NCBI GenBank assembly: GCA_024697625.1
Contig: JAILFJ010000129.1
Location: 28,182-92,181 of the forward strand
Direction of reading: 5' to 3'
Origin: Oscillospiraceae bacterium
GTDB lineage: Bacteria > Bacillota > Clostridia > Oscillospirales > Oscillospiraceae
Length of the DNA stretch: 64,000 nucleotides
Shown: positions 9,604 to 17,456 of the stretch, in pieces
Position numbering within the stretch: the first letter of the stretch is position 1
Layout of the letters: every line of letters starts with the position of its first letter
Notes under the pieces: generated by a model
Databases searched by the model: none
What the model was told of the DNA's origin: nothing
What the model saw: the letters and a program-made list of their open reading frames with translations, nothing else
Translations under genes and position numbers: made by a program

Positions 9604-11967
9604 ATGAACATTATGAATGATACTGACTTTCAAACTGAATACGTCCGACTTCGTCGGAGCTGGATTGAATCGCGCTTTCCGAACCTGAATGAAAAGCAGC
9701 TCGAAGCGGTCATGGCGACGGAGGGTCCGCTTCTGATTCTCGCAGGCGCAGGCAGCGGGAAAACGACGGTCCTCATCAATCGGATTGCAAATCTGCTGCG
9801 CTACGGAGCTGCCTCGGACTCGGATCATCTCCCGCCGGGTGCGTCGGAAGGAGACCTTGAAGCCTTTCAAAGCAAGGCTGCGTCGGCCGATGAAAGAGCT
9901 GTCCTCTCCCCGATTCCCCCCTGGCGGATCCTTGCCATTACGTTTACGAACAAGGCGGCCGACGAACTGAAGAACCGCCTGGAGAACATGCTCGGCGAGG
10001 ACGCGCGAGAGATCTGGGCATGCACCTTCCATTCGGCCTGTGTACGCATTCTCCGTTCGGACGCAGAGCTGCTGGGTTACGGAGCAAACTACAACATCTA
10101 TGACAGTGCCGACAGCCAGAGCCTGATGAAGAAGATCCTGAAGGAGCACGATCTGGACGAAAAGCTCTGGCCGCACCGCTCCATTCTGAACGAGATCAGC
10201 CGTGCAAAGGATGCCCGGGTTCTCCCGGAGGAGTTTTTGCTCGAGGCTTCCAGGAGTCGAGACAGCCGCAGAATGCGCATTGCAGAGCTCTATACCGAAT
10301 ACAACCGCCGCCTGTTTGCTGCCAACGCCATGGACTTCGACGATCTGATCCTGAACGCCGTGCTTGTCATGGAACGTTTTCCGGATCGTCTGCAGTACTG
10401 GCAGAGACGTTTTTCCTACATTATGGTGGACGAGTATCAGGACACCAACCAGCTGCAGGATCGGCTTCTCACCCTGCTTGCGGGCGAACACAGGAACCTC
10501 TGTGTCGTTGGCGATGACGATCAGAGCATCTACCGTTTTCGCGGCGCAACGGTAGAGAATATTCTGTCTTTTGAGCGGCGCTGGCGGGGCTGCCGTACAG
10601 TCCGGCTGGAGCAGAATTACCGCAGTACGGAGCGGATTCTGGAGGCAGCCAACAGCCTGATTCGAAACAACCGCGGCCGAAAAGGCAAGGAGCTCTGGAC
10701 CTTCCACGGTCGCGGCGATCCGGTGCAGTCCGTAACCCTCCGTGATGAGGGCGAGGAGGCTTACACCGTCGCCAACAGCATTCTGTCGGATTTTTCACAC
10801 GGGATGCGGTGGCAGGACCATGCCGTTCTCTATCGCATGAACGCACAGTCCGGCCAGCTTGAAGCTGCTCTTCGCCGGGTCGGCATCCCTTACCGGGTGA
10901 TCGGAGGCGCACGCTTCTTCGACCGTACCGAGGTCAAGGACATGCTCTCATACCTGTGTGTTGTTGCTGACACCCGGGACGAACTGCGTCTCAGCCGGAT
11001 CGTAAACGTCCCTCCGCGCGGCATCGGCGAGCGCAGTCTGGCATCGGCGCAGGCGATCGCTGCAGCAGAGAATCTCAGTCTGTTCGACGTCTTTGAGCGG
11101 GCAGACCGATATCCGGAGCTGAGCCGGGCGTCCATACGGATGCGGGAATTTGCAGGCCTTATCCGCGACCTGCAGAATTCTGTACAGGATCTGCCGCAGC
11201 TGTACGACCTGCTGTTGGAGAAGACCGGTTATCTCCTCATGCTGCAGAACGCAAAAGACGAGCGCGACCGCGACCGCGCCGACAACGTGCGGGAGCTCAA
11301 GAGCAGCATGATCGGATATCAGAAAGACTCCGGCGACAGCAGCCTTGCAGGTTATCTGGCCAGCATCGCCCTCTATACGGATCTGGACGGTCTGGAGGCG
11401 GATGAGGACTGTGTCCTGATGATGACCGTCCACAGTGCCAAGGGGCTGGAATTCCCGGTTGTCTATGTCGTTGGGATGGAGGAAAACATTTTCCCCGGCT
11501 CGCGCTCCGTCGGAGATCAGGATGAAATTGAAGAAGAGCGCCGCCTCTGTTACGTTGCCTTTACCCGCGCAAAAGAGCGCCTGATCCTGACCAGCGCCCG
11601 GCAGCGTATGCTCTTCGGCCGCAGCACTGCGAACCGGCCGAGCCGTTTTCTGGAGGAAGCCGGGCTTGCAGAGCGGAGAGGACCGCAGACGGCTGAAAAC
11701 AGACCGTACGCATCCGCACAGAAGAAAGCTCCCGAAAGCGCATCCCGCGGGACTTCACTTCCCGTATCCAAAAAGGAACGGCCGCCTGCTCCGGTGCTCT
11801 CCATCGGGCAGCGTGTCAGGCACCGCGCCTTTGGCGAGGGCAGCGTAACCATGATCACACCCATGGGTAACGACCGGCTGCTGGAGATTGAATTCGATTC
11901 TGTCGGGAAGAAAAAGCTCATGCTTAACGCAATCACCGCCTTCTTACAGCCGATTGAGAATTCATGA
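9604..11967 (+). CDS. pcrA: ATP-dependent DNA helicase PcrA/UvrD, 787 aa
   Basis: This is an SF1A 3'-5' helicase for nucleotide excision repair and for clearing replication/recombination conflicts. All motifs are visible: GAGSGKT (I), TFTNKAADEL (Ia), DEYQDTN (II), GDDDQSIYRFRGA (III), QNYRST (IV), 'MTVHSAKGLEFPVVYVVG' (V) and 'CYVAFTRAK' (VI). The C-terminus has the PcrA-type Tudor-like end ('VRHRAFGEGSV'). An insert of about 40 residues lies between motifs I and Ia. The 9568 start is rejected because it lies in the -35 box; ATG 9604 (or 9613) has no visible ribosome binding site, so translation may be leaderless. Confidence 0.92.
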   Translation: MNIMNDTDFQTEYVRLRRSWIESRFPNLNEKQLEAVMATEGPLLILAGAGSGKTTVLINRIANLLRYGAASDSDHLPPGASEGDLEAFQSKAASADERAVLSPIPPWRILAITFTNKAADELKNRLENMLGEDAREIWACTFHSACVRILRSDAELLGYGANYNIYDSADSQSLMKKILKEHDLDEKLWPHRSILNEISRAKDARVLPEEFLLEASRSRDSRRMRIAELYTEYNRRLFAANAMDFDDLILNAVLVMERFPDRLQYWQRRFSYIMVDEYQDTNQLQDRLLTLLAGEHRNLCVVGDDDQSIYRFRGATVENILSFERRWRGCRTVRLEQNYRSTERILEAANSLIRNNRGRKGKELWTFHGRGDPVQSVTLRDEGEEAYTVANSILSDFSHGMRWQDHAVLYRMNAQSGQLEAALRRVGIPYRVIGGARFFDRTEVKDMLSYLCVVADTRDELRLSRIVNVPPRGIGERSLASAQAIAAAENLSLFDVFERADRYPELSRASIRMREFAGLIRDLQNSVQDLPQLYDLLLEKTGYLLMLQNAKDERDRDRADNVRELKSSMIGYQKDSGDSSLAGYLASIALYTDLDGLEADEDCVLMMTVHSAKGLEFPVVYVVGMEENIFPGSRSVGDQDEIEEERRLCYVAFTRAKERLILTSARQRMLFGRSTANRPSRFLEEAGLAERRGPQTAENRPYASAQKKAPESASRGTSLPVSKKERPPAPVLSIGQRVRHRAFGEGSVTMITPMGNDRLLEIEFDSVGKKKLMLNAITAFLQPIENS

Positions 11968-12019
11968 TTCCGATGTTTTAATTTTATATCCTGTTCATCT
12001 ATCTCTCTTCCAGGCCGTC

Positions 12020-12025
12020 TATAAT
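12020..12025 (+). promoter_or_regulatory. -10 element for the DUF4342 gene
   Basis: A perfect TATAAT lies 36 bp upstream of the likely TTG start at 12061. The -35 is weak (a TTCATC at about 20 bp), so only the -10 is claimed. Confidence 0.4.
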
Positions 12026-12060
12026 GCAGCAGGAACCATAACTGAATGGAGGAGTTTAAC

Positions 12061-12459
12061 TTGGACGTACAGAAGATGATTGAAAAACTGAAGGAGCTTG
12101 TGCAGAAAGGAAACGTCTCGCGCATTGTCGTCCGCCGGAACGGCAATCCCATTCTGGACATCCCGGTGAGCGTTGGTGTAGTCGGCGCCGCTGTCGGGAT
12201 CGCCGCGGCAAAGTGGGTTGTCCTTGCAGCCGTTCTCGCCACAGTCGGCTTTGGCTGCACGGTAGAGATCCAGAAGGATGACGGCGCGGTTGTGAACGTC
12301 ATGGACGAAGACAGCAACCGGAAGATTCATGAATTTGCAGCCGACACGGTGGAAAAAGTGAAAGAAACCATCCCTGTCTCCATCCACGTGGAAGTAAAGC
12401 ACGAGGACGAAGTCGCTGACGTGGAAGAGCGTGAGGAACGCAATACAGATCAGAAATAA
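12061..12459 (+). CDS. DUF4342 domain protein, 132 aa
   Basis: The segment 'ELVQKGNVSRIVVRRNG' followed by 'DIPVSVGVVGAA' matches DUF4342, a small firmicute family of unknown function, often with an N-terminal UBA-like helix. A hydrophobic stretch of about 35 residues follows ('AAKWVVLAAVLATVGFG'), then an acidic, charged C-terminus. I choose the TTG at 12061: GGAGGAG lies six bases before it and overlaps the ATG at 12046 used by the ORF track, which has no ribosome binding site of its own. The RluA-type gene follows 30 bp downstream and is probably co-transcribed. It may associate with the membrane; its role is unknown. Confidence 0.8.
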   Translation: MDVQKMIEKLKELVQKGNVSRIVVRRNGNPILDIPVSVGVVGAAVGIAAAKWVVLAAVLATVGFGCTVEIQKDDGAVVNVMDEDSNRKIHEFAADTVEKVKETIPVSIHVEVKHEDEVADVEEREERNTDQK

Positions 12460-12489
12460 ACGGGCTGAAGTGGTCGAAGATGGTGCTGC

Positions 12490-13455
12490 ATGAAAGAACT
12501 GACTGTCGGTAAAAATGATGCCGGTCAGAGACTGGATCGTTTTGTCTCAAAATCCGTGCCTCTGCTGCCGGACAGCCTTCTGCAGAAGTATATCCGCCTC
12601 AAGAGGATCAAAGTGAATGGAAAAGCCGCCGGACGCGATCTTCGTCTGGCGGCCGGTGACATTCTGCAGCTCTACATCGGTGATGAGTTTTTCGAAGCAC
12701 CGCGGGAAGAAAACTCCTGGCGTAAGATTTCAAAGCCGCGTCTCAGTATTGTGTATGAGGATGAGAATATTCTTCTGGTCGACAAGAAACCCGGTGTGCT
12801 CTGTCACAGCGCCGGAGTCTGGGATTATAACACCCTGATTGCCAACATACAGGCTTATCTGGCCGAGAAGGGCGAGTGGCGCCCGAAGGAAGAGAATTCC
12901 TTCACACCCGCACTCTGCAACCGTATTGACCGCAACACCGGCGGGATCGTGATCGCAGCGAAGAATGCGGAGAGTCTGAGGATTCTGAATGAAAAAATCC
13001 GTACCCGGGAGATTGAGAAGAGCTACCTCTGTGTTGTCTGTGGCAGACCCAAACCACCCGAAGGCCGTCTTGAGGATGAGCTGTTTAAAGACGCTCGCAA
13101 AAACCAGGTCTATGTCAAGAAGCATCCGGAACCCGGAAGCCGCACCGCCGTCACGGATTACAGGCTGCTGGAAAGCCGCAGCGGCCTGTCTCTGTTAGAA
13201 TGCCGCATTCTGACCGGTCGGACCCACCAGATCCGTGTCCAGATGGCACACGCGGGCTGGCCGCTTCTGGGCGACGGGAAATACGGGAGGGAGTCCCTGA
13301 ACCGCCGTTACGGAGAAAGCGGACAGGCTCTGTATTCCTGGCGTCTCCGCTTCGCATTTCCAACGGATGCGGGGATCCTGAACGAATTGCGCGGGAGAGA
13401 ATTCTCGGTACCGAAGGACAGTATCGACTTTGTAAAAAAATACTTTTCAGACTGA
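12490..13455 (+). CDS. RluA-family 23S rRNA pseudouridine synthase, 321 aa
   Basis: An N-terminal S4 RNA-binding domain (about residues 12-65) is followed by the RluA-type catalytic domain. The catalytic Asp is in 'CNRIDRNTGGIVIAAK' (about D147), the RluA/C/D form of the HRLDxxTSG motif. 'RTHQIRVQMAHAGWPLLGD' near residue 250 is also typical. The enzyme isomerises specific uridines in 23S rRNA; which sites cannot be told from sequence alone (RluC- or RluD-like). It follows the DUF4342 gene closely and ends in an intrinsic terminator. No clear strong ribosome binding site is visible. Confidence 0.9.
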   Translation: MKELTVGKNDAGQRLDRFVSKSVPLLPDSLLQKYIRLKRIKVNGKAAGRDLRLAAGDILQLYIGDEFFEAPREENSWRKISKPRLSIVYEDENILLVDKKPGVLCHSAGVWDYNTLIANIQAYLAEKGEWRPKEENSFTPALCNRIDRNTGGIVIAAKNAESLRILNEKIRTREIEKSYLCVVCGRPKPPEGRLEDELFKDARKNQVYVKKHPEPGSRTAVTDYRLLESRSGLSLLECRILTGRTHQIRVQMAHAGWPLLGDGKYGRESLNRRYGESGQALYSWRLRFAFPTDAGILNELRGREFSVPKDSIDFVKKYFSD

Positions 13456-13465
13456 TTTTGGCTCT

Positions 13466-13496
13466 AAACCTGCGGAATACATCCAGCCGCAGGTTT
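13466..13496 (+). terminator. Intrinsic terminator after the pseudouridine synthase
   Basis: A 10-bp perfect stem (AAACCTGCGG / CCGCAGGTTT) with an 11-base loop, followed by T residues, lies 10 bp after the stop codon. Confidence 0.7.
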
Positions 13497-13509
13497 TAGA
13501 TTTCTTAAG

Positions 13510-13538
13510 TTGCCATTATATAAGATGAAGTGTATAGT
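13510..13538 (+). promoter_or_regulatory. Promoter of the MBG surface protein gene
   Basis: TTGCCA (13510-13515) and TATAGT (13533-13538) are separated by 17 bp, directly after the upstream terminator and about 78 bp before the start codon. Confidence 0.55.
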
Positions 13539-13615
13539 ATTATACAGAACATAGCATACAGAGATCATTGGCTGCGGAACTGCCGCAGTCCGAGATCTAC
13601 AGGAGATGATACTTT

Positions 13616-16600
13616 ATGAAAAAAACAGAAAAGACGTTATGCACACTGCTCGCTCTGCTTCTGGTTCTCTCGTTGTCCGGCGTCTCCGCTCTGGCGGCAG
13701 GGCAGCCGCTCAGCATTCCATCCGGCTCACAGCTCAGTTTCTCCGTAACGGCTGATCCGGACGAGGACGAAGCGCAGATCCAGGCCGCTCTGTTCGGGAC
13801 AGATTACGGCTATGATGAGATGGCCGACGGATTTGAGAGCATCCCTGAGGAGGTCCTGGTCATCACGCAGGATTTTGGAAGCTACACCGGTGCTTCCCTT
13901 CCGGACTACAGCCTCAGTCTCATCGACCACCGTTTTGACGACTGGACCCGCCAGGACCTGGGATCCGGCGTCCCGATGGAAGCCGTGGTGATCCCGGAGG
14001 CGGAGATCGTCATTACGCCGCCTGCAGACTACTATGTCGCCGACCTCACTTTGAACGGCGCCTCCGTCCTGCCGCTTCTGGAAAAAGCCCATCCGAGTCT
14101 CCAGAGCAGCGAGGTATCCCTCTGGTTCTATGAGTTGCTCACCAGTGACGGCTCCGGGCTTGACAGCGACTACGTAGGGGCTTATACCGACGGAAACTAC
14201 GAACTTGGCATCCACTTCTCAAAATGTCAGGCTGAGACACCTCTCATTCGGTATGACAGCGGGATTCTCGGTTACGGCGGCCAGCTCACATGGGATGAGA
14301 ATACATTCTATTCCGAGGGCTTCCTGGTTTCGACACTTCAGGATGCCGCTGCTGCCTATGCTGCAACCTTCGGTCTGGAATTTGACGGTTTCCTGCTCAG
14401 CTATGATTACGGTCCCAGCATAAGGATCTCCGCTGGAGAGTACCTCTACCCCTATGCAGATCTTACTCTGACCGCGCAGTGGAAGCAATCGGCACTTCCT
14501 CCCGAGGAGTCCGGCACCGAGCCCGTTCTGATTCCGCCGGAGGAGCCTGTGATCGATCCATTCCCGACGCCTACACCGACACCTGCTCCGACGCCTACAC
14601 CGACACCTGCTCCCACGCCTACACCGACACCTACTCCCACGCCGGAACCGACGCCTGTTCCCCTTACGCTTCCTCAGATCAGCATACGTCCCGACGATGT
14701 CACCAAGGTCTATGACGGCACACCGCTTATCGCGGAGACCTGTTCTGTGGATGGGAACCTCAACGGTTTCACTCTGCGAAACGTCAGTGTGGACGGCAGC
14801 CTGACCAATCCGGGCTCGGCCCAGAGTGACATTGCCTATCTGGAAATGTATGATCCCTACGGCCAGCAGATTCCCACCCAGACCATATTGAACGCCATCA
14901 ACGACGGGACCATTCGCATCCAGTCCGGCGTGATTACGGTGACAAAGCGCCCCTTGACCGTCACGGCCATTTCCGGGTCTTTAACCACCCAGGGTGAGGT
15001 GAAAACAGCCGCAGAGCTCAGCACTGCAGATAATGTCTATCGGAATGGCTATAAAGCCGAAGGTCTTCTCAGCGATCATGAGCTTGTCGGCAGCTTCGTC
15101 ACCGGCAGCGGGTCCGAGAGCTTCGACACCGGAATCGATCTCAATCGGCTGCGGATCAGGATTCGCAACTCTGACTGGGATGTTACAGATTTTTATCAGA
15201 TCACTGCCGTACCCGGCCGCATCGTCATTACCAACATCGCTCCTACCCCGACGCCGACGCCCACCCCGTCAAACTACAGCCTGACGATCTCTCCCAGGTC
15301 CTATACCTGGACATACGACGGTACGGAACACCGGCTGAATGAATATACAAGCACTGCGCTTCTTGACGGCGACCGGATCAGCAGGGTCACCTTTAAGACA
15401 TCCTCTGCGATCACCAATGTCGGAGAGTGTGCCAATGAAATCCTCAATGTGGAGATCGTCTCCGCCACCGGCGCGGCCGTACCTCAGGGAAAATACAACC
15501 TTCGCTTTGCACCGGGGCTGCTCTCCGTGACAAAGCGTGACCTTACCGTCACGGCCATTTCCGGCAATCTCACGGCAAACGGCGAGGAGAAGATCGCCGC
15601 CAATCTGAGCAATCCCTATGAGGGCTTCACGAACGGTTATAAAGCGGAAGGTCTTGTAAACGGTCACAGGCTGATCGGTAACTTTGTGATCGGAAGCGGA
15701 CGTACCAGCTTCCAGACCTATATCGACACCAACAATCTCCGTATCGTAGACGCCTACGGCAATGACGTTACCGGGAATTACAACATACGCACCGTCTCTG
15801 GCATGGTAAACATCTCCGCCCCGCAGCAGACCAATGTCGCACTTACGCTGACAGCCAAATCCGGGACCTGGACTTACGACGGCAATCCGCATTCACTGAA
15901 TGAATATGAAGTGTCAGGCCTGACAGACGGAGATCAGATTGATCGCGTCAGTTTCAAATCCACCTCTGTGATCACAAACGTAGGAACGCAGGCAAATGAG
16001 ATTCAGTCCGTTGTCATCAAGTCCAGCGCAGGCGCAGTTGTCGACAACAGCAAATACAACATCCGACTGGTGCCCGGTACCCTGACGGTGACCAAGTTCC
16101 CCCTGACCCTGACTGCGGTTTCCGATTCCAAGGCCTACGACGGAAAAGCACTGAACAATAAAAACGTCAAGGCAACCGCTCTGGCAAACAGCTCACACCG
16201 GCTCAGCGCGGATTACGACATCTATGACGTGCGCGGCAACAGTATCAAGAACGGCCCGGTCGACGTCGGTGTCTACACCAAATCGATCAGCAATGTCAAG
16301 ATCCTTGCCGGTACGCAGGATGTAAGCTCCAACTATGATATCACGACTGTGGACGGTACTCTGACCATCACCGGCAGCAGCAACAGCTCCGCCGGCAGCA
16401 ACGGTAACGTCAGCGATGCCGATGCCGCTTATTACGGCAGCACCTTCACCATCCGCTCTGACGCACCTTACTCGGAATTTCAGTATCTCCTGGTAGACGG
16501 GCAGAAGGTTGCTTCTGACAACTACAGTCTGAAAGGCAGCAACACCGTCATCACCATGAAGGCCTCGTACATTCAGAGCCTGAAGGCCGGCAATCACAGC

Positions 16601-17086
16601 TACAGCATCGTCTCCAGTTCCAAAACGTCAGACGGACGCTTCACAGTCGGAAAGGCACCGAAAACCGGAGATGAGTCTAGAACGACCTTGTGGATCATCG
16701 TTCTGGTTGCTGCAGCACTGGGTGCGGGAGCAGCAGTGTACTTCCTCCTCCGCCGCGGCAGGAAGGGTCCGCGTCCTCCCCGCAGCGGAGCCGGCAAAGC
16801 GACGGGCCGCACTGCTTCCGGCTCACGCAGCAGCGGAAAACGCCCTGGCAATCCGTCCGATTCAACTCCCTCTTCCTCCCGCAGCGGTGTAAACCGGGCA
16901 TCCGATCCCGGCCGCAGGCAGAAAGCCGGAAATGCTTCGAAATCTTCGACGATCGTGGAAGACAGGGATGGATACAGTGTGGACGAGATTCTGAACACAG
17001 CCTATCCTCCCGAGAATTCTGAAAAGGATCCTACGAAGGATCTGGTTGACGGCCTGGAGATCGATCTGGACGAGTTTCGAAGCTGA
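13616..17086 (+). CDS. MBG-repeat cell-surface protein with APKTGD anchor motif and long cytoplasmic tail, 1156 aa
   Basis: A signal peptide (1-28, cut near ALAAG) leads a region of about 270 residues ending in 'DLTLTAQWK', like the end of a Listeria-Bacteroides repeat. A Pro-Thr linker (about 317-350, TPTPAP repeats) follows, then MBG-type beta domains marked by 'KVYDGTPL', 'WTYDGTEH', 'WTYDGNPH' and 'KAYDGKAL' (about 355-920). Near the end, APKTGD (1014-1019) precedes a membrane segment (about 1024-1045) and RRGRKG, the layout of a sortase signal. Unusually, 110 more residues follow: a basic, Ser/Gly-rich part and an acidic end ('YSVDEILNTAYPP'). AGGAG precedes the ATG and the gene has its own promoter and terminator. 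It is probably an adhesin or wall protein; the ligand is unknown. Confidence 0.85.
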   Translation: MKKTEKTLCTLLALLLVLSLSGVSALAAGQPLSIPSGSQLSFSVTADPDEDEAQIQAALFGTDYGYDEMADGFESIPEEVLVITQDFGSYTGASLPDYSLSLIDHRFDDWTRQDLGSGVPMEAVVIPEAEIVITPPADYYVADLTLNGASVLPLLEKAHPSLQSSEVSLWFYELLTSDGSGLDSDYVGAYTDGNYELGIHFSKCQAETPLIRYDSGILGYGGQLTWDENTFYSEGFLVSTLQDAAAAYAATFGLEFDGFLLSYDYGPSIRISAGEYLYPYADLTLTAQWKQSALPPEESGTEPVLIPPEEPVIDPFPTPTPTPAPTPTPTPAPTPTPTPTPTPEPTPVPLTLPQISIRPDDVTKVYDGTPLIAETCSVDGNLNGFTLRNVSVDGSLTNPGSAQSDIAYLEMYDPYGQQIPTQTILNAINDGTIRIQSGVITVTKRPLTVTAISGSLTTQGEVKTAAELSTADNVYRNGYKAEGLLSDHELVGSFVTGSGSESFDTGIDLNRLRIRIRNSDWDVTDFYQITAVPGRIVITNIAPTPTPTPTPSNYSLTISPRSYTWTYDGTEHRLNEYTSTALLDGDRISRVTFKTSSAITNVGECANEILNVEIVSATGAAVPQGKYNLRFAPGLLSVTKRDLTVTAISGNLTANGEEKIAANLSNPYEGFTNGYKAEGLVNGHRLIGNFVIGSGRTSFQTYIDTNNLRIVDAYGNDVTGNYNIRTVSGMVNISAPQQTNVALTLTAKSGTWTYDGNPHSLNEYEVSGLTDGDQIDRVSFKSTSVITNVGTQANEIQSVVIKSSAGAVVDNSKYNIRLVPGTLTVTKFPLTLTAVSDSKAYDGKALNNKNVKATALANSSHRLSADYDIYDVRGNSIKNGPVDVGVYTKSISNVKILAGTQDVSSNYDITTVDGTLTITGSSNSSAGSNGNVSDADAAYYGSTFTIRSDAPYSEFQYLLVDGQKVASDNYSLKGSNTVITMKASYIQSLKAGNHSYSIVSSSKTSDGRFTVGKAPKTGDESRTTLWIIVLVAAALGAGAAVYFLLRRGRKGPRPPRSGAGKATGRTASGSRSSGKRPGNPSDSTPSSSRSGVNRASDPGRRQKAGNASKSSTIVEDRDGYSVDEILNTAYPPENSEKDPTKDLVDGLEIDLDEFRS
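14936..16096 (+). repeat. Two pairs of internal repeats in the MBG surface protein gene
   Basis: Module A (about 14936-15154 and 15524-15745) shares 'LTVTAISG' and 'NGYKAEGL'; the two copies still share identical DNA such as CGTCACGGCCATTTCCGG. Module B (about 15302-15535 and 15863-16096) shares 'TYDG', 'LNEY' and 'ITNVG..ANEI'. The order is A-B-A-B, consistent with duplication of an A+B unit. Confidence 0.75.
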
Positions 17087-17115
17087 GCGTGACATGAACC
17101 CAATAAATACCCCAG

Positions 17116-17159
17116 GATGAAAAACATCCGCCTTTCACAGAAAGGCGGATGTTTTCATC
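17116..17159. terminator. Bidirectional terminator between the MBG gene and rpsU
   Basis: A 15-bp perfect stem (AAAACATCCGCCTTT and complement; 17121-17135 / 17141-17155) with a 5-base loop extends by GATG/CATC across a single bulged A. A- and T-rich flanks serve both convergent genes. Confidence 0.8.
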
Positions 17160-17167
17160 TTAGAGAA

Positions 17168-17353
17168 TCAGTAAAAACGTTTATTCTTATTCTTGCGCGC
17201 TGCTTCTGATTTCTTGCGGCGCTTAACGCTGGGGCTCTGGTAATACTCCTTCTTGCGCAGATCGGCAAGGACGCCGGACTTCTGGCAGCTGCGCTTGAAT
17301 CTCTTCAAAGCATTGTCCAGAGACTCATTCTCTTTCACATAGATTTCAGACAC
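17168..17353 (-). CDS. rpsU: 30S ribosomal protein S21, 61 aa
   Basis: The sequence is a full bS21: '[16 protein letters not shown]' at the N-terminus and the Lys/Arg-rich C-terminus '[19 protein letters not shown]'. S21 sits on the small ribosomal subunit platform and helps initiation. The start is a GTG at 17353 preceded by a strong GGAGGGAGGG site. The gene is downstream of leuS with a gap of about 100 bp and ends at a bidirectional terminator, so it is the last gene of, or separate from, the leuS unit. Confidence 0.96.
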   Translation of the reverse strand: MSEIYVKENESLDNALKRFKRSCQKSGVLADLRKKEYYQSPSVKRRKKSEAARKNKNKRFY

Positions 17354-17456
17354 TTATTTCCCTCCCTCCAACACGTCAGAAAAACTGACGTTTCAAGGGC
17401 CAAACAATTTGGCTTAACAGAAATATTATAACGGCAAACAGAGTTCTTGTCAAGGA

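Noticed and set aside
14570-14650. Possible CRISPR-like or tandem DNA repeat
   Set aside because: It is the codon-level TPTPAP linker of the MBG protein; periods follow codons and there are no unique spacers.
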